Program-made: the position numbers and the translations under genes
Notes under the pieces: model-generated
Databases searched by the model: none
Told to the model about the DNA's origin: nothing
What the model saw: the letters and a program-made list of their open reading frames with translations, nothing else
In this document: positions 15,201 through 26,500 of the stretch, one piece after another
Position numbering within the stretch: the stretch's first letter is position 1
How the letters are laid out: every line of letters starts with the position of its first letter
Assembly: GCF_016859285.1 (NCBI RefSeq)
Contig: NC_053419.1
Location: forward strand, 12,614,501 to 12,678,500
DNA: 64,000 bases
Reading direction: 5' to 3'
Source of the DNA: Xiphias gladius
Taxonomy: Eukaryota > Chordata > Actinopteri > Istiophoriformes > Xiphiidae

Positions 15201-15784
15201 AAAAAAGCTGCCAACCCAGGCCCTTACCATGACAGGGCCAAGTGAATGTCAGGTAACAGTACCATTAATATATATTTTAATACATATTGTGCCCATTCAA
15301 ATTTTAGGGAAAGCGTGCTCGATGAGCCTCGCCCCCCTTTGCAGCCGACAATGTCCACGACAGCCACCCAAAATATCGATCAGAGCTCTCTATCAATGAG
15401 AACATTTTCACAGTGGAGTAGTATGAGTGACAGTGTGAATACCTCATGAGGTATTAGTTTAGTGTGCTCATGCATGCATATACCAATATAGGCTATGTAC
15501 AGATGAAGGAGAGTTTTTAACCATCACTGAGAAAAAATAAAGGCAACCTTTTCCTCTCTGAAGACTCTAGTTCTGTGTGACCAGAGGAGAAATAAACTGG
15601 CACACTGAGGAATTTAAAAAAGAAAAAAAGGATCTGTCACATCGTCAGTGATGATGGCCTTATAAGGTCACACTTCCTCTGCTGCTCTTGACCACTTAAT
15701 GACACAAAGGGTAGAGAACTACAGCCAGGGTTTTTAGCATTTTTTCCTTTCAACATTTTATTCTCTACTTATCCTCCTTTCATT

Positions 15785-18572
15785 TCAGTCTATCTTGTCT
15801 TCCTGTTTTCCATCCGTTCTCTGTTGATGATATTTTGGTTCAGATGTACCAGCTTTGTCCAAGTCCTCTCCGCATCCAGTGTGAAAATCCACCTGTCCGG
15901 GCCCTTTAGCTTTGGCCCTGCGTGCGTCCAGGTAGCTGATGATGAACTCTGAGTTCTGATAGATGAGCATGCCAGACAATGTCAGCACTGCACCGGCGCA
16001 GCTGAGGGCGGACAGTTCGCTGCCGAAAAGCAGCTGGGACAACAGCAGGTTTCCCACCACGCTCAGATTGCCCAGGATATGCAGAGTAACGGCCGAGGTG
16101 AGCGTGATTACGCAGCAGCTGGCCAAGTTGTACATGACTGAGCCCAGGCAGCTGAGCAAGATAAAGACCCACAGGTGGCGGTCGTAATGCAGCGGCGACT
16201 CCAGCATAGCCCAGTTCTCTAAGGCCAGCGCTGCCACAGCCAAGATGCAGAAGCTAGGAATGGACATCAGGTAGAGCAGGAACACAGAGTTGATTTTCTC
16301 CTCCTGTAGTAAGATGCCTGATTAAACAAAGACATACAGCAGTTACAAATATAACTGTAACGAGAAAGACTTAAGAGGTGCCGAAAACAAAACTCATTTG
16401 TCGTCTATCTACAGCATTTCCTACTTAGGTGGAAATATCTGTCATGATAGATGTTATATACTGTTTAATACCATGGTATCACAAATAGCAAATCTGACTC
16501 AGCAACTATATTTCTTACCTCAAATATTTTGATAAACATGCATTATTTTAGTGGACTGTTTAGGTGACATAACAGAAGGTTCCTGTGTTTTTGTAGTCGA
16601 AATAACAGGAACAGACTCTCTTCTGTTCACTGCTCACCGCTGTTCAAAAGTTGACAGTGAGCTTTGAGGCGGTTTGATAGCAGGAAACCGGCAGGGAATT
16701 ATTCAAAACTCCTGTTTGGAAAGATTTGACTCAGGGCCCTTAAACGAAATGATGTGCACGGCCAATGTGTGTCCGAGAAAAATTTACTTATGAGGGAAAC
16801 TGTTATGACAACAGGAAGTGAGAGAGGATGAAAATAGCTAATTGAAACTTGAGACAACATAATCCAGTTTGGATCCTCAGGATGGACAAAGTTTCTAGTC
16901 ATGATTAAAAATAAATGCAATGTGCAGCAAACTCCATCTGCTGCACCTTGTTTTTAAATTCTGAAATTGAACTTTCCTTTGTGTATGCTTATTTATCCTT
17001 ATTTAACAAAGCAAACAGGCAACTTCCTAAACTCATCTGCAGGCATGTACTGTTCATCACCGAGTGGCTCTACTGGAATATTTGGGGATTTTTGGTACTG
17101 AAAGCCTTTAGTTTGTATTATTTCATCAGGATAAACCACGCAGTAACAATTCTGCTCTCCATGGAGTCCTGGATAAATACAATAAAAACGATAAAAAAAA
17201 TTAATGGTTAATTTACTAAAAATGAGCCAAGGAATTTTAAACTGTTAAATTTTCAATGAACATCATGTTTTCTTTTGAAATATGTTGCATTAGAGGAAAA
17301 TTCCTTTGATTTCAGCCTCTCTGATTCATCACTTAATAGTGTCTCTGGAGTCTCTCAGTTTGTTGTGGAATCTCTTGAATACATTTTGTATAAATAGACT
17401 ATTCAGAAAAAATTGAAAAATTGGTGGCAACTGACAAAAACTTTAAAATACTCCATTCAGTCTACTGGTTTACCAGAAGATGACAGTAAATTTTATGTTA
17501 CTTCCAAAAAGTTCAGCCCGTCTGAACTTTTCAGTCCATGAAAAGCCAAGATAAACATTAGACAGATTACGTCTGCATGTCATCAGGGTGTGCAGAAACT
17601 CTGCTCTTTCTATATACACACACTCATACACACAAATTGATGTTTGTATGATGTTTCCTAAGAAACCAGAAAAAGTGCCACTGTGAAATTCCACCTTAAT
17701 GTGTGATTTTGTTACTGGACTGAGTAGGGAATGACCAAATCACTAAAATGTTCCAGGACCGCAGACTGCTGTGGTGTCCAGGGGGGGAAACACTGAAATA
17801 TCCACTGATGTCAGTGGAGAGAGAGGAGATTTCCAGTTTAAAAATAAAAGGGTAAATAACTCATAGGTTGCTCTCTATAGCTACAACAAAAACCCAACAA
17901 AACCAAGTGTTAATTTCAACCGTCTGAGGTGACGAACAGGACAGAAAACAGCGAACTGACGAAGTAAAAGTGGTACTCACTCTGCTGGATGGACTTGACA
18001 CCCCTCAACATGGTCGCTGCAAAAACAAAGAAGCAGCCGGTCTGATCGAACTGGACCTCCCCCATGATGCTGAAGGAGGCTCCCAGGCAGATTGGCATCA
18101 TGGCTGTGTATTTGAGGATGTGATGCTGCTTGCCCAGGATCAGCGTGGAGATGGCCAGAGTAAAAAGCGGCGTGGTGGTATAGATCATTTGTGCAAATGA
18201 CAGCTGGACATAGTTCAGACCCATGTTTCCAAAGGCGATACTGGCACAAAATGTCAGACTCAACAGGAACACCTTACATTTCGCACTGGGGGTCAGGTCC
18301 TGCTCTCCAGCCCCTCTGTGGCGGATCACCCGCAGTTTGATCAGGCCATAGTCCACCACTATGGCTGTCAGCATGTGCAGCGCTGACAGTAGCAGAGGGT
18401 ACCTGAAGTTGTAAACGGCAAATATCCATTTGTTGAGGCTGGAGATAGTGGTGCCCGTCACCAGCCAAACAATGACAGCTGACAGCAGATGGAGCATCTC
18501 TGCGGGTGGCCTCCTCCTGCCTCTCTCTTGCAGAGTCGCCTCGCATTTTGAGAAGCCATCGGCGCTGATCAT
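15785..18572 (-). CDS. slc35e4: Solute carrier family 35 member E4
   Basis: Two coding exons: 18572-17981 and 16317-15785 (1125 bp), giving 374 aa. It is a multi-pass protein of the triose-phosphate/nucleotide-sugar transporter (DMT) superfamily, probably in Golgi or ER membranes. The substrate of SLC35E4 is unknown. About ten hydrophobic segments are visible. Family landmarks are SSLNKWIFAVYNF (TM1), LLLSALHMLTA, TTTPLFTLAISTLILG, ATMLRGVKSIQQSILLQEEK across the intron, SVMYNLASC and TLHILGNLSVVGNLLLSQ. The C-terminal tail is hydrophilic. ATG 18572 was chosen because an acceptor (tttccttacag) lies just upstream, so the longer frame to 18617 would read into an intron. Human SLC35E4 lies near OSBP2 on 22q12, matching the neighbour here. 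Confidence 0.94.
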
Positions 18573-18779
18573 CTTCGTATCATTGTCCTCTCTGTAAGGA
18601 AAACACATGTTGAACACGCACCACTCACCTCCAAATGGAAATCATAACAAAACCGGCAAGCTCGGGGCTGAAATTCGCGAGAATAACCTGCGACACAGCT
18701 GTTTTTCCTCCTCTGCGGCGCCAGCCGGTCTTTGTTGTTCAGTAAACCTGCGTTTTTCAGCACCGCCTATTGACACGTG

Positions 18780-19780
18780 TTTCTATTTTGCATGACGAGC
18801 TGGTTGCGTAACGTAACCTGCGCTGGCAAAATGACATATACCGGAGCAGGAGGGACGAGAGCGGTTCAGGGCGGGTAATGGAAAACCGTACGCGCCTTCC
18901 CCACGACGGGTGCCGAGGGGATTGGTTCTTATCCTGATAGGCAGCGATGGACCGACGGTGACGACGGGGCGTGATGCACCAAAAAAAACCCCAGCAGTTT
19001 AGTAAACACCACGGGGCAACTCAGGTAGTGGCTGTGCCTGTAACGAGATATCATAAACCTCTGACAGCGCAGCAGCAGCAGCTCACAGGAGTTATGTTTT
19101 TTTCCCCCCCTTCTCTACGCTGTCCTTAAATAGCAGCTTACTTCAGCGCCAGATGGAGATCTCGTGATTCTCCTTCCCGGCACTGGGACAGAGGGGAAAA
19201 CCCTGACAACCCACTGTTTGTTGTTCAAAAACACGAAGTCGCTTGTAAAGCAGAACGCCGCGTTGCTAAGATAGTTCAGACAGCGGTTCGCTCATTAATT
19301 AATAAAATACGCTTCCTGTCAAACAGCCGAGACACTCCCGGCGTGACCGTCAACACAAGAGCAGAACAGCGCTTTTGTTTGTTCGACACAACAAAAGGGT
19401 CAAGGTGGGGTTAAGTTAGCCGACCTCTGCTGTGGACTGCGCTGTCACTCGGCAAACCGGCAGCCGAGTTTCTCTCTGCTCGCGGCTTCCTGCTAACGTT
19501 AGCCGGTAGCAGCCCTCTCTGTGTCTGCGAGGAGGCAGCGCTTGATGGCTAGCCGTTAGGTTGCTAGCTACAAAACAAGGCGACAGCCGTTGCCCCTGGC
19601 TCGACGCGGTGTTGGCCGACCTTCGCTGTGTAAACGTCGCCGGCACCACGACTGCCTGCCAGCCGCCTCCTATCACTGTGCGGACTTCGTCGTTTTTACC
19701 TCGTTCCTCGTCGAGTAGCTTGACGGCGCTTGGAACATCCCCAAAATCTCCGTTCGTCAGCCAAGCCGGAGCGTACGCAC
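18780..19780. promoter_or_regulatory. CpG-rich block upstream of slc35e4, possible bidirectional promoter
   Basis: CpG frequency rises sharply from about 18.78 kb to 19.78 kb (gcgtgatgcacc, ccgacggtgacgacgg, tcgacgcggtg), against AT-rich flanks. It covers the expected slc35e4 transcription start and also precedes a plus-strand exon-like ORF ending near 20005. No TATA box was noted. Confidence 0.45.
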
Positions 19781-20005
19781 TTCAGTGTCGTTTGCTGGTT
19801 TATTTAAAGGGCAATGCCACTCATTTGTGGGCGGCTTATTCAGTACAGGGTGCAAGCCGAATGCAACCTCTCTCTCGTGCGCAGGATTTGAAGTGTTGGA
19901 GCCCGCAGCTTCACATGATCACGACCCATCATCCGGGGACGATGATGAACTGCGTTCCTGTCACCATAGGAGGCTTTCAGGATGAGTGGGGGAACATGCA
20001 GCAGG
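19561..20005 (+). other. Exon-like open frame divergent from slc35e4, identity unknown
   Basis: An open plus-strand frame runs from 19561 across a GC-rich stretch and meets a good donor (cagcag followed by gtaaca) at 20005. Internal ATGs at 19915 and 19942 would give short peptides ending CVPVTIGGFQDEWGNMQQ. I recognise no family and found no convincing second exon before 23.5 kb, so this may be the first exon of a lncRNA or of a gene with distant exons. The open frame could be chance in GC-rich DNA. Confidence 0.25.
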
Positions 20006-22329
20006 TAACAACTGTAGGGTTTAATTTGCAAAATGCAAATAATTACATAGAAAAAATGCAAGGGGTCTTTGTTTCACTTGAAGTAACTGTGCAATAAAGC
20101 TACATCAAGCCACGTTTTCCATACACTGATTTTACTTTGTGTAAACATTTTTAAGACTCAACTGAACTGTCAACCTCAGCTTTTTTCAAAAAGAGGTGAT
20201 TACTGTTTGTTAATCATGCCATTTCCGGGCAAACCTTACTGAAATAACCACCGTGACAATGTCGATGTGGTTTATGTATGGATGGCAGTTGAGTTCAGTT
20301 GAAAGTGAGAGTATAAATCATCGCAAGCACATGAGGAAATACAGAGGTGCCAACTTTTCTTTGCTTGTATTCACCATTAATGAAAAGAGATTCATTAAAC
20401 CAGTAATTGATTTTACTCTGAAACATCAGGAGAGGAAGTGTACAATCACAGTGTAATGTAAAAACTACATATTCTCTAGAGTCTAACTATAATACATAGA
20501 GGATAAATTGATATTACAATCCAAAGCCCTGTTGGAATGAGTGCCAATCTGGTAGAACTGGTAGATCTAAATCAGTCCCATCCATTGTATCTTCCATAAA
20601 AACCTGTATTTTCTCACTACTGCAAGTTTTATGTTGTTTATTTGAGTTTGTTAAGGACTTTGTGAAATTATTTTTAAAGGCACCACAGGATGGATGTTAT
20701 TATTATGTTATGTTATTATTTTACTATTATATAGTTCTAGGGAAAGGCCATGGCATAATGGAGTACAATCATGATTTAAAGTTTATGGAAAGTTTAAATA
20801 TCCCAGTTTTATTTAGCAGATTGTGAAAGTGGGTCAACAAGCCTGTTTTTTATTGTGAGACGAGAAGTTATTGGTGTCTGGTTTGCTATTCTGCACTTAT
20901 GACAGCAGCTGGCATTCAACCTAAATGCAGACCAGAGACACAGTCCCAAGAGGAATGTGTTGTTGGCCTTGAGGCATCATGACAGACAATGTTTCTCTGG
21001 ACTTCTTCTGTATTATCTGTCCCTTGTGAGTTGAAAGATTTGAACAACACTGATTTGACAGTAAACAACAGCACGGACACAGCTTACTGTTTTTATTTGA
21101 GCTCAAAAATGTAAAATTTTAGAGGCCATTGGGCACAAAAGGTGAGTTCACATCATGTTTCAGCAACAGTCCACAAAGAATTAGTTAAGTGAAGACACTT
21201 CTCACTACAGAAGTGCTTAAGCACTCTAAAACCATGCATATCTATATGTTGCCATGGAAACCTTATAGTTTATGTAGCATGTATCTTTACCTGCAGGGAA
21301 ACATAACACTGTGCTTTATTTAAACAGCATCTTATTTGCATCATTAATATATACTGTATCTTATAAACTTATATTCATAATTTCAATTCCCCAACATCGC
21401 TGTAACTGGTATACAATATTGACTCCATTTAAGATTATATATACACAAATAGAGTTAAAGTAGTAACCAGAATATGATTGTTCAAGTAATGTTAAACAGT
21501 ATTTTCTTACAGTGATTATAAATGAGTTCATTCTATTTCTATTATATTCTTGCTATATACAGGCCAATATCAATCAGGCAGTCGTTCATGTGCATCATGC
21601 CCTGTTGTAATTCACAGGAAGCTGAAAACTATAAATAAACAGGTTATTATTGTTTTTTAAGAGAATGTATATTTTCTACTAATGTACATCAGTGCTTGTT
21701 AGCACGCAAAAACCTTAAAAGATGTATTGCTAAGCCTTTCCTTAATTGTTTTGTGGATCTGGACTGATGTGTATAAATCAGATTTCGTCACATAAACATG
21801 ATTCAGCTAACTGGATACTGTTGCTATAGCATGATTTTTGTGCTGCATAGAACACCTTTCTGACCTGGGAGTGTTTTCTTTTCAAGTGACTGTGCGGTTG
21901 TAGAACTGCTGACATTTCCAAATAAAGCAACACAATTTTAAAGACTGAGACCATTCATAGAGCTAGCCAATTCTAAACTAGGGGGGAAAGAGTTTGTTGC
22001 TACTTACAAAGATGATAATCCTGATGTTCTGAGTAAAATAAAATAAGTATATATGTAAGTGCCCTCAAAAGAAAAAATACCCTGCCAGATTGCTATAATT
22101 TGTAGAGAATCTTAGAGTTGGGATGCAGGGGTTGCTAAGGACTTACTACTTTATTAAATAATTAAGGCTAAAGATACCATCAAGCACCGATATCATCCCT
22201 TGCTGAAGGAAATCCCCCAGGCGTAGCAGATTTCTACTTCAGTGGAATTCTTATGGTTGAGTCTCACGATCTGTGACATGATAGGTTTACTGTCGCACTT
22301 CCATAAAGTTTCAAGACACAAGAGAGGCA

Positions 22330-22715
22330 AATTTAAAAAAGAGTTGTCTAAATAAATGCAGGAGTGGCAGACATATCCTGACTTTTAGTCTCTAATGTGC
22401 AACAGGCTCCAAAAATTCTGGATCATACATTTCCCATATTTCAACTCAATAGTGTCTTTACTTTTTACCTCCCAGCCTGGTAAAATTTCACATTCCACAA
22501 CCCCAATTTGTAACAAAGAGTTTTACACATTTATACAGGTCCAAGGTGAGATTACTCAACTTCTATCACGTTGGTACTGTCATTTTCTCAGACTCAAAAA
22601 AGCTCCTCCAGAGCCTGTAAAGACATTATACAACTGTTTTCACAGGCTGTGGGGTACTCTTCATTACTAATAAATTGACTTTAACATGTAAAACTAGAGG
22701 AGTGCCCCTTTAAAG
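22330..22715 (+). repeat. Dispersed teleost repeat, copy 2
   Basis: The 3' half shares blocks with the copy at 8090-8460: ttttcacaggctgtggggta, then acatgtaaaactagaggagt and gcccctttaa. Order and spacing are the same. The 5' half (tttacctcccagcctggta) looks like the more complete version of the family. Confidence 0.55.
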
Positions 22716-23517
22716 CAACCAGAAACATAGTTTTAAGATTATGTGCAGCAGCAACCTATAAAACAGCACGGCGTTTTCAGTCAGTTGTCGATCCAAAGAC
22801 AAAGACATCTACTTTGGTTTTCATGGCTGAGTAGCTGCTCTTAAGAGGCCTGTCAGAGTGGACAATAACTAAATCCTTGAGGATACTGTTTGTGCAATTT
22901 TAAGACACAGAATAGTAAAAATCCCCAAGAATCAAGGGGATGAATAAATTAAGTTGTGCTGTGAAAAAGCCTTTTATCACAGAAGAATGCTTTATCCTGC
23001 TATGGTCCTTTCAAAGACTGTTGCCTCTGTCAGATCCCAGCAGGAGGAACACGTTCCAGCTTTGAGTAGAACAAGATATTCAGTGCTTGTACCAAAACAT
23101 CCGTGGCACTCCTTTCCCCCAAGTTATTTCCACACACACCTGATGATAGCAATGTGTTTCCGCAAAAATGTTTTCTCTGTTCTGTGTATATGTCAGTCCT
23201 TCAGTCCCACATGCACATACACACCTAAGAATTCTGTTTGCTGATAGATTAGTTCTCTGCTGAAGCGTACGCACGAACTGAGGCCATGCATTCTGAAAAC
23301 ACAAGCTATAATAGAACAGAAGTGAGTAGATTAGCAACTGGAAGCTGGAGCTTGTTTTGTGCTTGAAATTCTCAAAGTGAGGGCTACTTTCAATAGCTGG
23401 CTCACTGACACACACATATCCACACTCAAACAAACAACTGTCCATAACTCAGAGTACTCTTACATCAGGAGGAACCACTCAGGCTGTCTGATGCCATGGT
23501 GTAAGTGGAAATTTTTC

Positions 23518-26500
23518 TTAGAAGATCTCAGGGCATTGGGTCCAGTCCTGTCTGTCTTTGGCTTCCCAGTAGCCGCCCCTGTAGACGTGAGTACTTTCTC
23601 CTGTTGTATCATCTGTCCTCTTCTCAAACCACAGTGGCTGGTAACCCTCGATATCTTGTCCTAATGACACAGAATCATGTTTTCCTTAAAACATGGCTTG
23701 AATACGCACTATTCTCCAGAATATCAGAATGTCTTACTTTTTCCATAATGTCTAAATATTGCACCCTTAAAGAGGAATGTAACTGGACTCTGTCTGGAGA
23801 AAGACAATTAATTACTATGTACGTTTCACCCCAAGAAATATACAAAGAAAGTTTTGCATTACAATCCAGGGTTTCTCCACAATTTTTGCTTTTTACTTTA
23901 AGAGTACATGAACAAAATGACACATGGAGATCACCAACCTATGTTTTTGATTCAAATGGTATATTATAACGTAATATTTTGAACATTTCGATCCAAATGT
24001 AGTTTTTGTTGTTGCCTGTGGACAGACACACAAACTCCAACCACAATAGATCTAAATTGATCAACCCATCATCTGTCTTAATATCAATGCTGTGTAAGAG
24101 GTTAAAGGCAAAATCCCTATCATCTTTCTTGTTCTTGTTGGTTTCCTTGGTCTCACCCTCCTCCAGGGCCTGATTGGCTTGCACCTCCTTTCTTTTCCTC
24201 TCCAGCCTCTGATGTTCCTCCAGTCGCTGCTTCTGGGCGTTTGCTTCATCCCACAGACCTGCCTCCATTAGCCGCTGATCTGGCCTCAGACGACTGTCAG
24301 TGGGCGCAACGCCCTCTTCTGGTTCATTCAAAGTCAAAGCCAGGGAGGAGAAAAAGTGCATGTTCTCTGCATTATCTCTGGAGAGTGAAAGATGGAAAAG
24401 ACAACACATTAAGATAAAAGGTCTGATACAGGGGAAAGAGAAACGGGGGACAGATCACAAAGGGGAGGTAGGTTGAAATGCCACTTTCAATCATCAGGAT
24501 GTGGTAGAAATATGTAAGATAAGATAAGCGTACGGGAGGGGATATTTCTTCCATAGGAGTTTTGGCTGAAGAGTCTGATAAACTGTCTTTTGTTTTCCTT
24601 CAGAGCCTCCACATCCTTGGCTGCTGTCCACTATCTTGGCACTCTCCATCTTGTCGTCCCAGGTTCCTGACAGGATGTAATGGGCTGTGCCCTCTCTGTC
24701 CTCTACCACTCCTGTCACCTAGAGACACCAGAGAAGATCACAAACAGGAAGAGTCCGGTTACATGCACATTCTGACTTCTAGGAGCTGACATATTCACAG
24801 CTGGGTACTACTTTTCTTATATATACTACTTTTCTTACTATATCTAACAGAACAAAGTTTTAAGGGATGATAAATATTTTTTAGGCTCCTGCTCTTCATT
24901 GGCTGACAAGTCAGTGCCTTAGAGTTCTTTCTGGGTAGATGTTGATATTATCACACAACCATTATTCAGGAATAAGACACCTCTTGAAGGTGATCTACAG
25001 TTGTAAGCACTAAGCTTAGAGGATACAAGATGTTTTAGACATATTAGGCAAGAGAGACGCTTGATCTGCTAAAACGGAGTGAAACAGGCTGCCAGTTGTC
25101 TATTAGAGAATAAAAAAGTACAACCGACGTACCTTCCGTGGGACTTCTCTGGAGAAGTAGCTGTAGGGGGAAAATTTGAGACGGCAGGTGTCCTTGGTCG
25201 TGTTGTTTACAATGTCAATGTCTCCAGACTGCCAACAGCAAAAGACAGGAAAACAGCAGGAAAATCAGATGTGACTTAAAAAGCGTATGATGACCCTAAT
25301 TACTTTCTTCTTTAACGCAATCCAAACACACACACACCCACCTGCTCTTTAATACAAAGCAAATTTAATTTCTGAATGGTAATTTCCTTTCAACTCTTTT
25401 GGAGTTAACTGTTTTTAGAAGGTCTCTATTATAAGTTATTATTTTCACTGTTTTTTCTAAAATAATACTAATACTCATACTATAAATAAGAACAAACTGA
25501 TTTACTCCAAGTAAGAAACTGGTTGTGTTTTGACAGTGAAAGTAGGGAAAAACTTGAGAGGAACACACCTGATCAATCCAAAGTTTTCCCACAATAATGT
25601 TGTGCACCGTTGATGTCACTTTGCTCCACACATAGTGGTTTCCGCTTGAGTGGAACTGCAGGTGAATGTTTCCTACAGTGAAGAGAAGGAAGACACACAA
25701 ACACTGCACATAACATTGCAGTTTTATAATTATTTAAATATGGCTAATTATTCATGTTCTAACAAATATTTTGCGTGTGTTTACAGGTCATATCTGGCTT
25801 GTACTGGTATACTGTATATTATACTATACTGACTGTCAGCATGAACTATATCAAAGCAAATTCCTGAGTGTTTGAAGTTCTTACCTAATGGCACGACAGA
25901 AATATATTTCCCACGAAACTTGCTATCGATAGTGATATGCTGCCACAGGGTCCAACCTCGCTGTGACGTCACATGGTGGGCAGCAGCTGGTGGGTGATGA
26001 CTGACCTGAGAGTTAATGGTATCAGCTAGTGTCAGCAGAGGCCCTATAGACATCCTACTGTATTTATATTTTTGTTCTTCACTATGGGGTCATTTGATCT
26101 CTATGTGTGTAAAATGCATGTGCAAGGATGTGTGTATGTAAATACAATTAATATGTAAATGTAATATCAATAATATCACCTGCTCAGAGATAGAGCGATA
26201 ACCATACTCCTCCAGTCGGTCCAGCTCGTAAGTCTCCCCCAGCAGAGGGTTGAAGGGCTTGGCTGTACGATGGACCGTTGTGGAGTACGAGGAGACGGAA
26301 AATGCAGCCACCAGGCACATCTGCTCCAGGGATGAGTCACAGCGAGCTGCCCGGTCCAGAAGCTCGCTGTACTCCAGATCCTCCGTCAGACGCTGCAGCA
26401 TTGACAACGGCTCATTGAAGTTTACCTGCATTCACACACAGACACAAAAGGTTTCTTATAAGTAGTCCAGATAGTTCCACATGTGGAACACCAATTTACT

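Larger units (their letters stand above)
11029..15784. other. Intergenic region between the smoothelin-like gene and slc35e4
   Basis: It contains the smoothelin-like 5' region (to about 11.85 kb), a (CA)n tract at 12245-12277, and AT-rich DNA. The right part probably includes the slc35e4 3' UTR. An AATAAA (minus) sits near 15756-15761, very close to the stop codon, and others lie further left. No coding exon was recognised in 12.3-15.7 kb. Confidence 0.55.
18573..23517. other. Intergenic region between slc35e4 and osbp2
   Basis: It holds the CpG block and the plus-strand exon-like ORF described separately, then about 2 kb of AT-rich DNA without recognised genes (20.1-22.3 kb), a dispersed repeat at 22330-22715, and the presumed osbp2 3' UTR adjoining 23518. 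Confidence 0.55.

Noticed and set aside
17981-18617. A longer N-terminus for slc35e4 starting at 18617
   Set aside because: The extra codons would read across a clear splice acceptor (tttccttacag). The start at 18572 agrees better with the family.
23939-24156. Extension of the osbp2 penultimate exon reading [13 protein letters not shown] and onward
   Set aside because: A donor at 24156 and a last exon at 23660-23518 restore the conserved family ending ([19 protein letters not shown]). The extension is intron.
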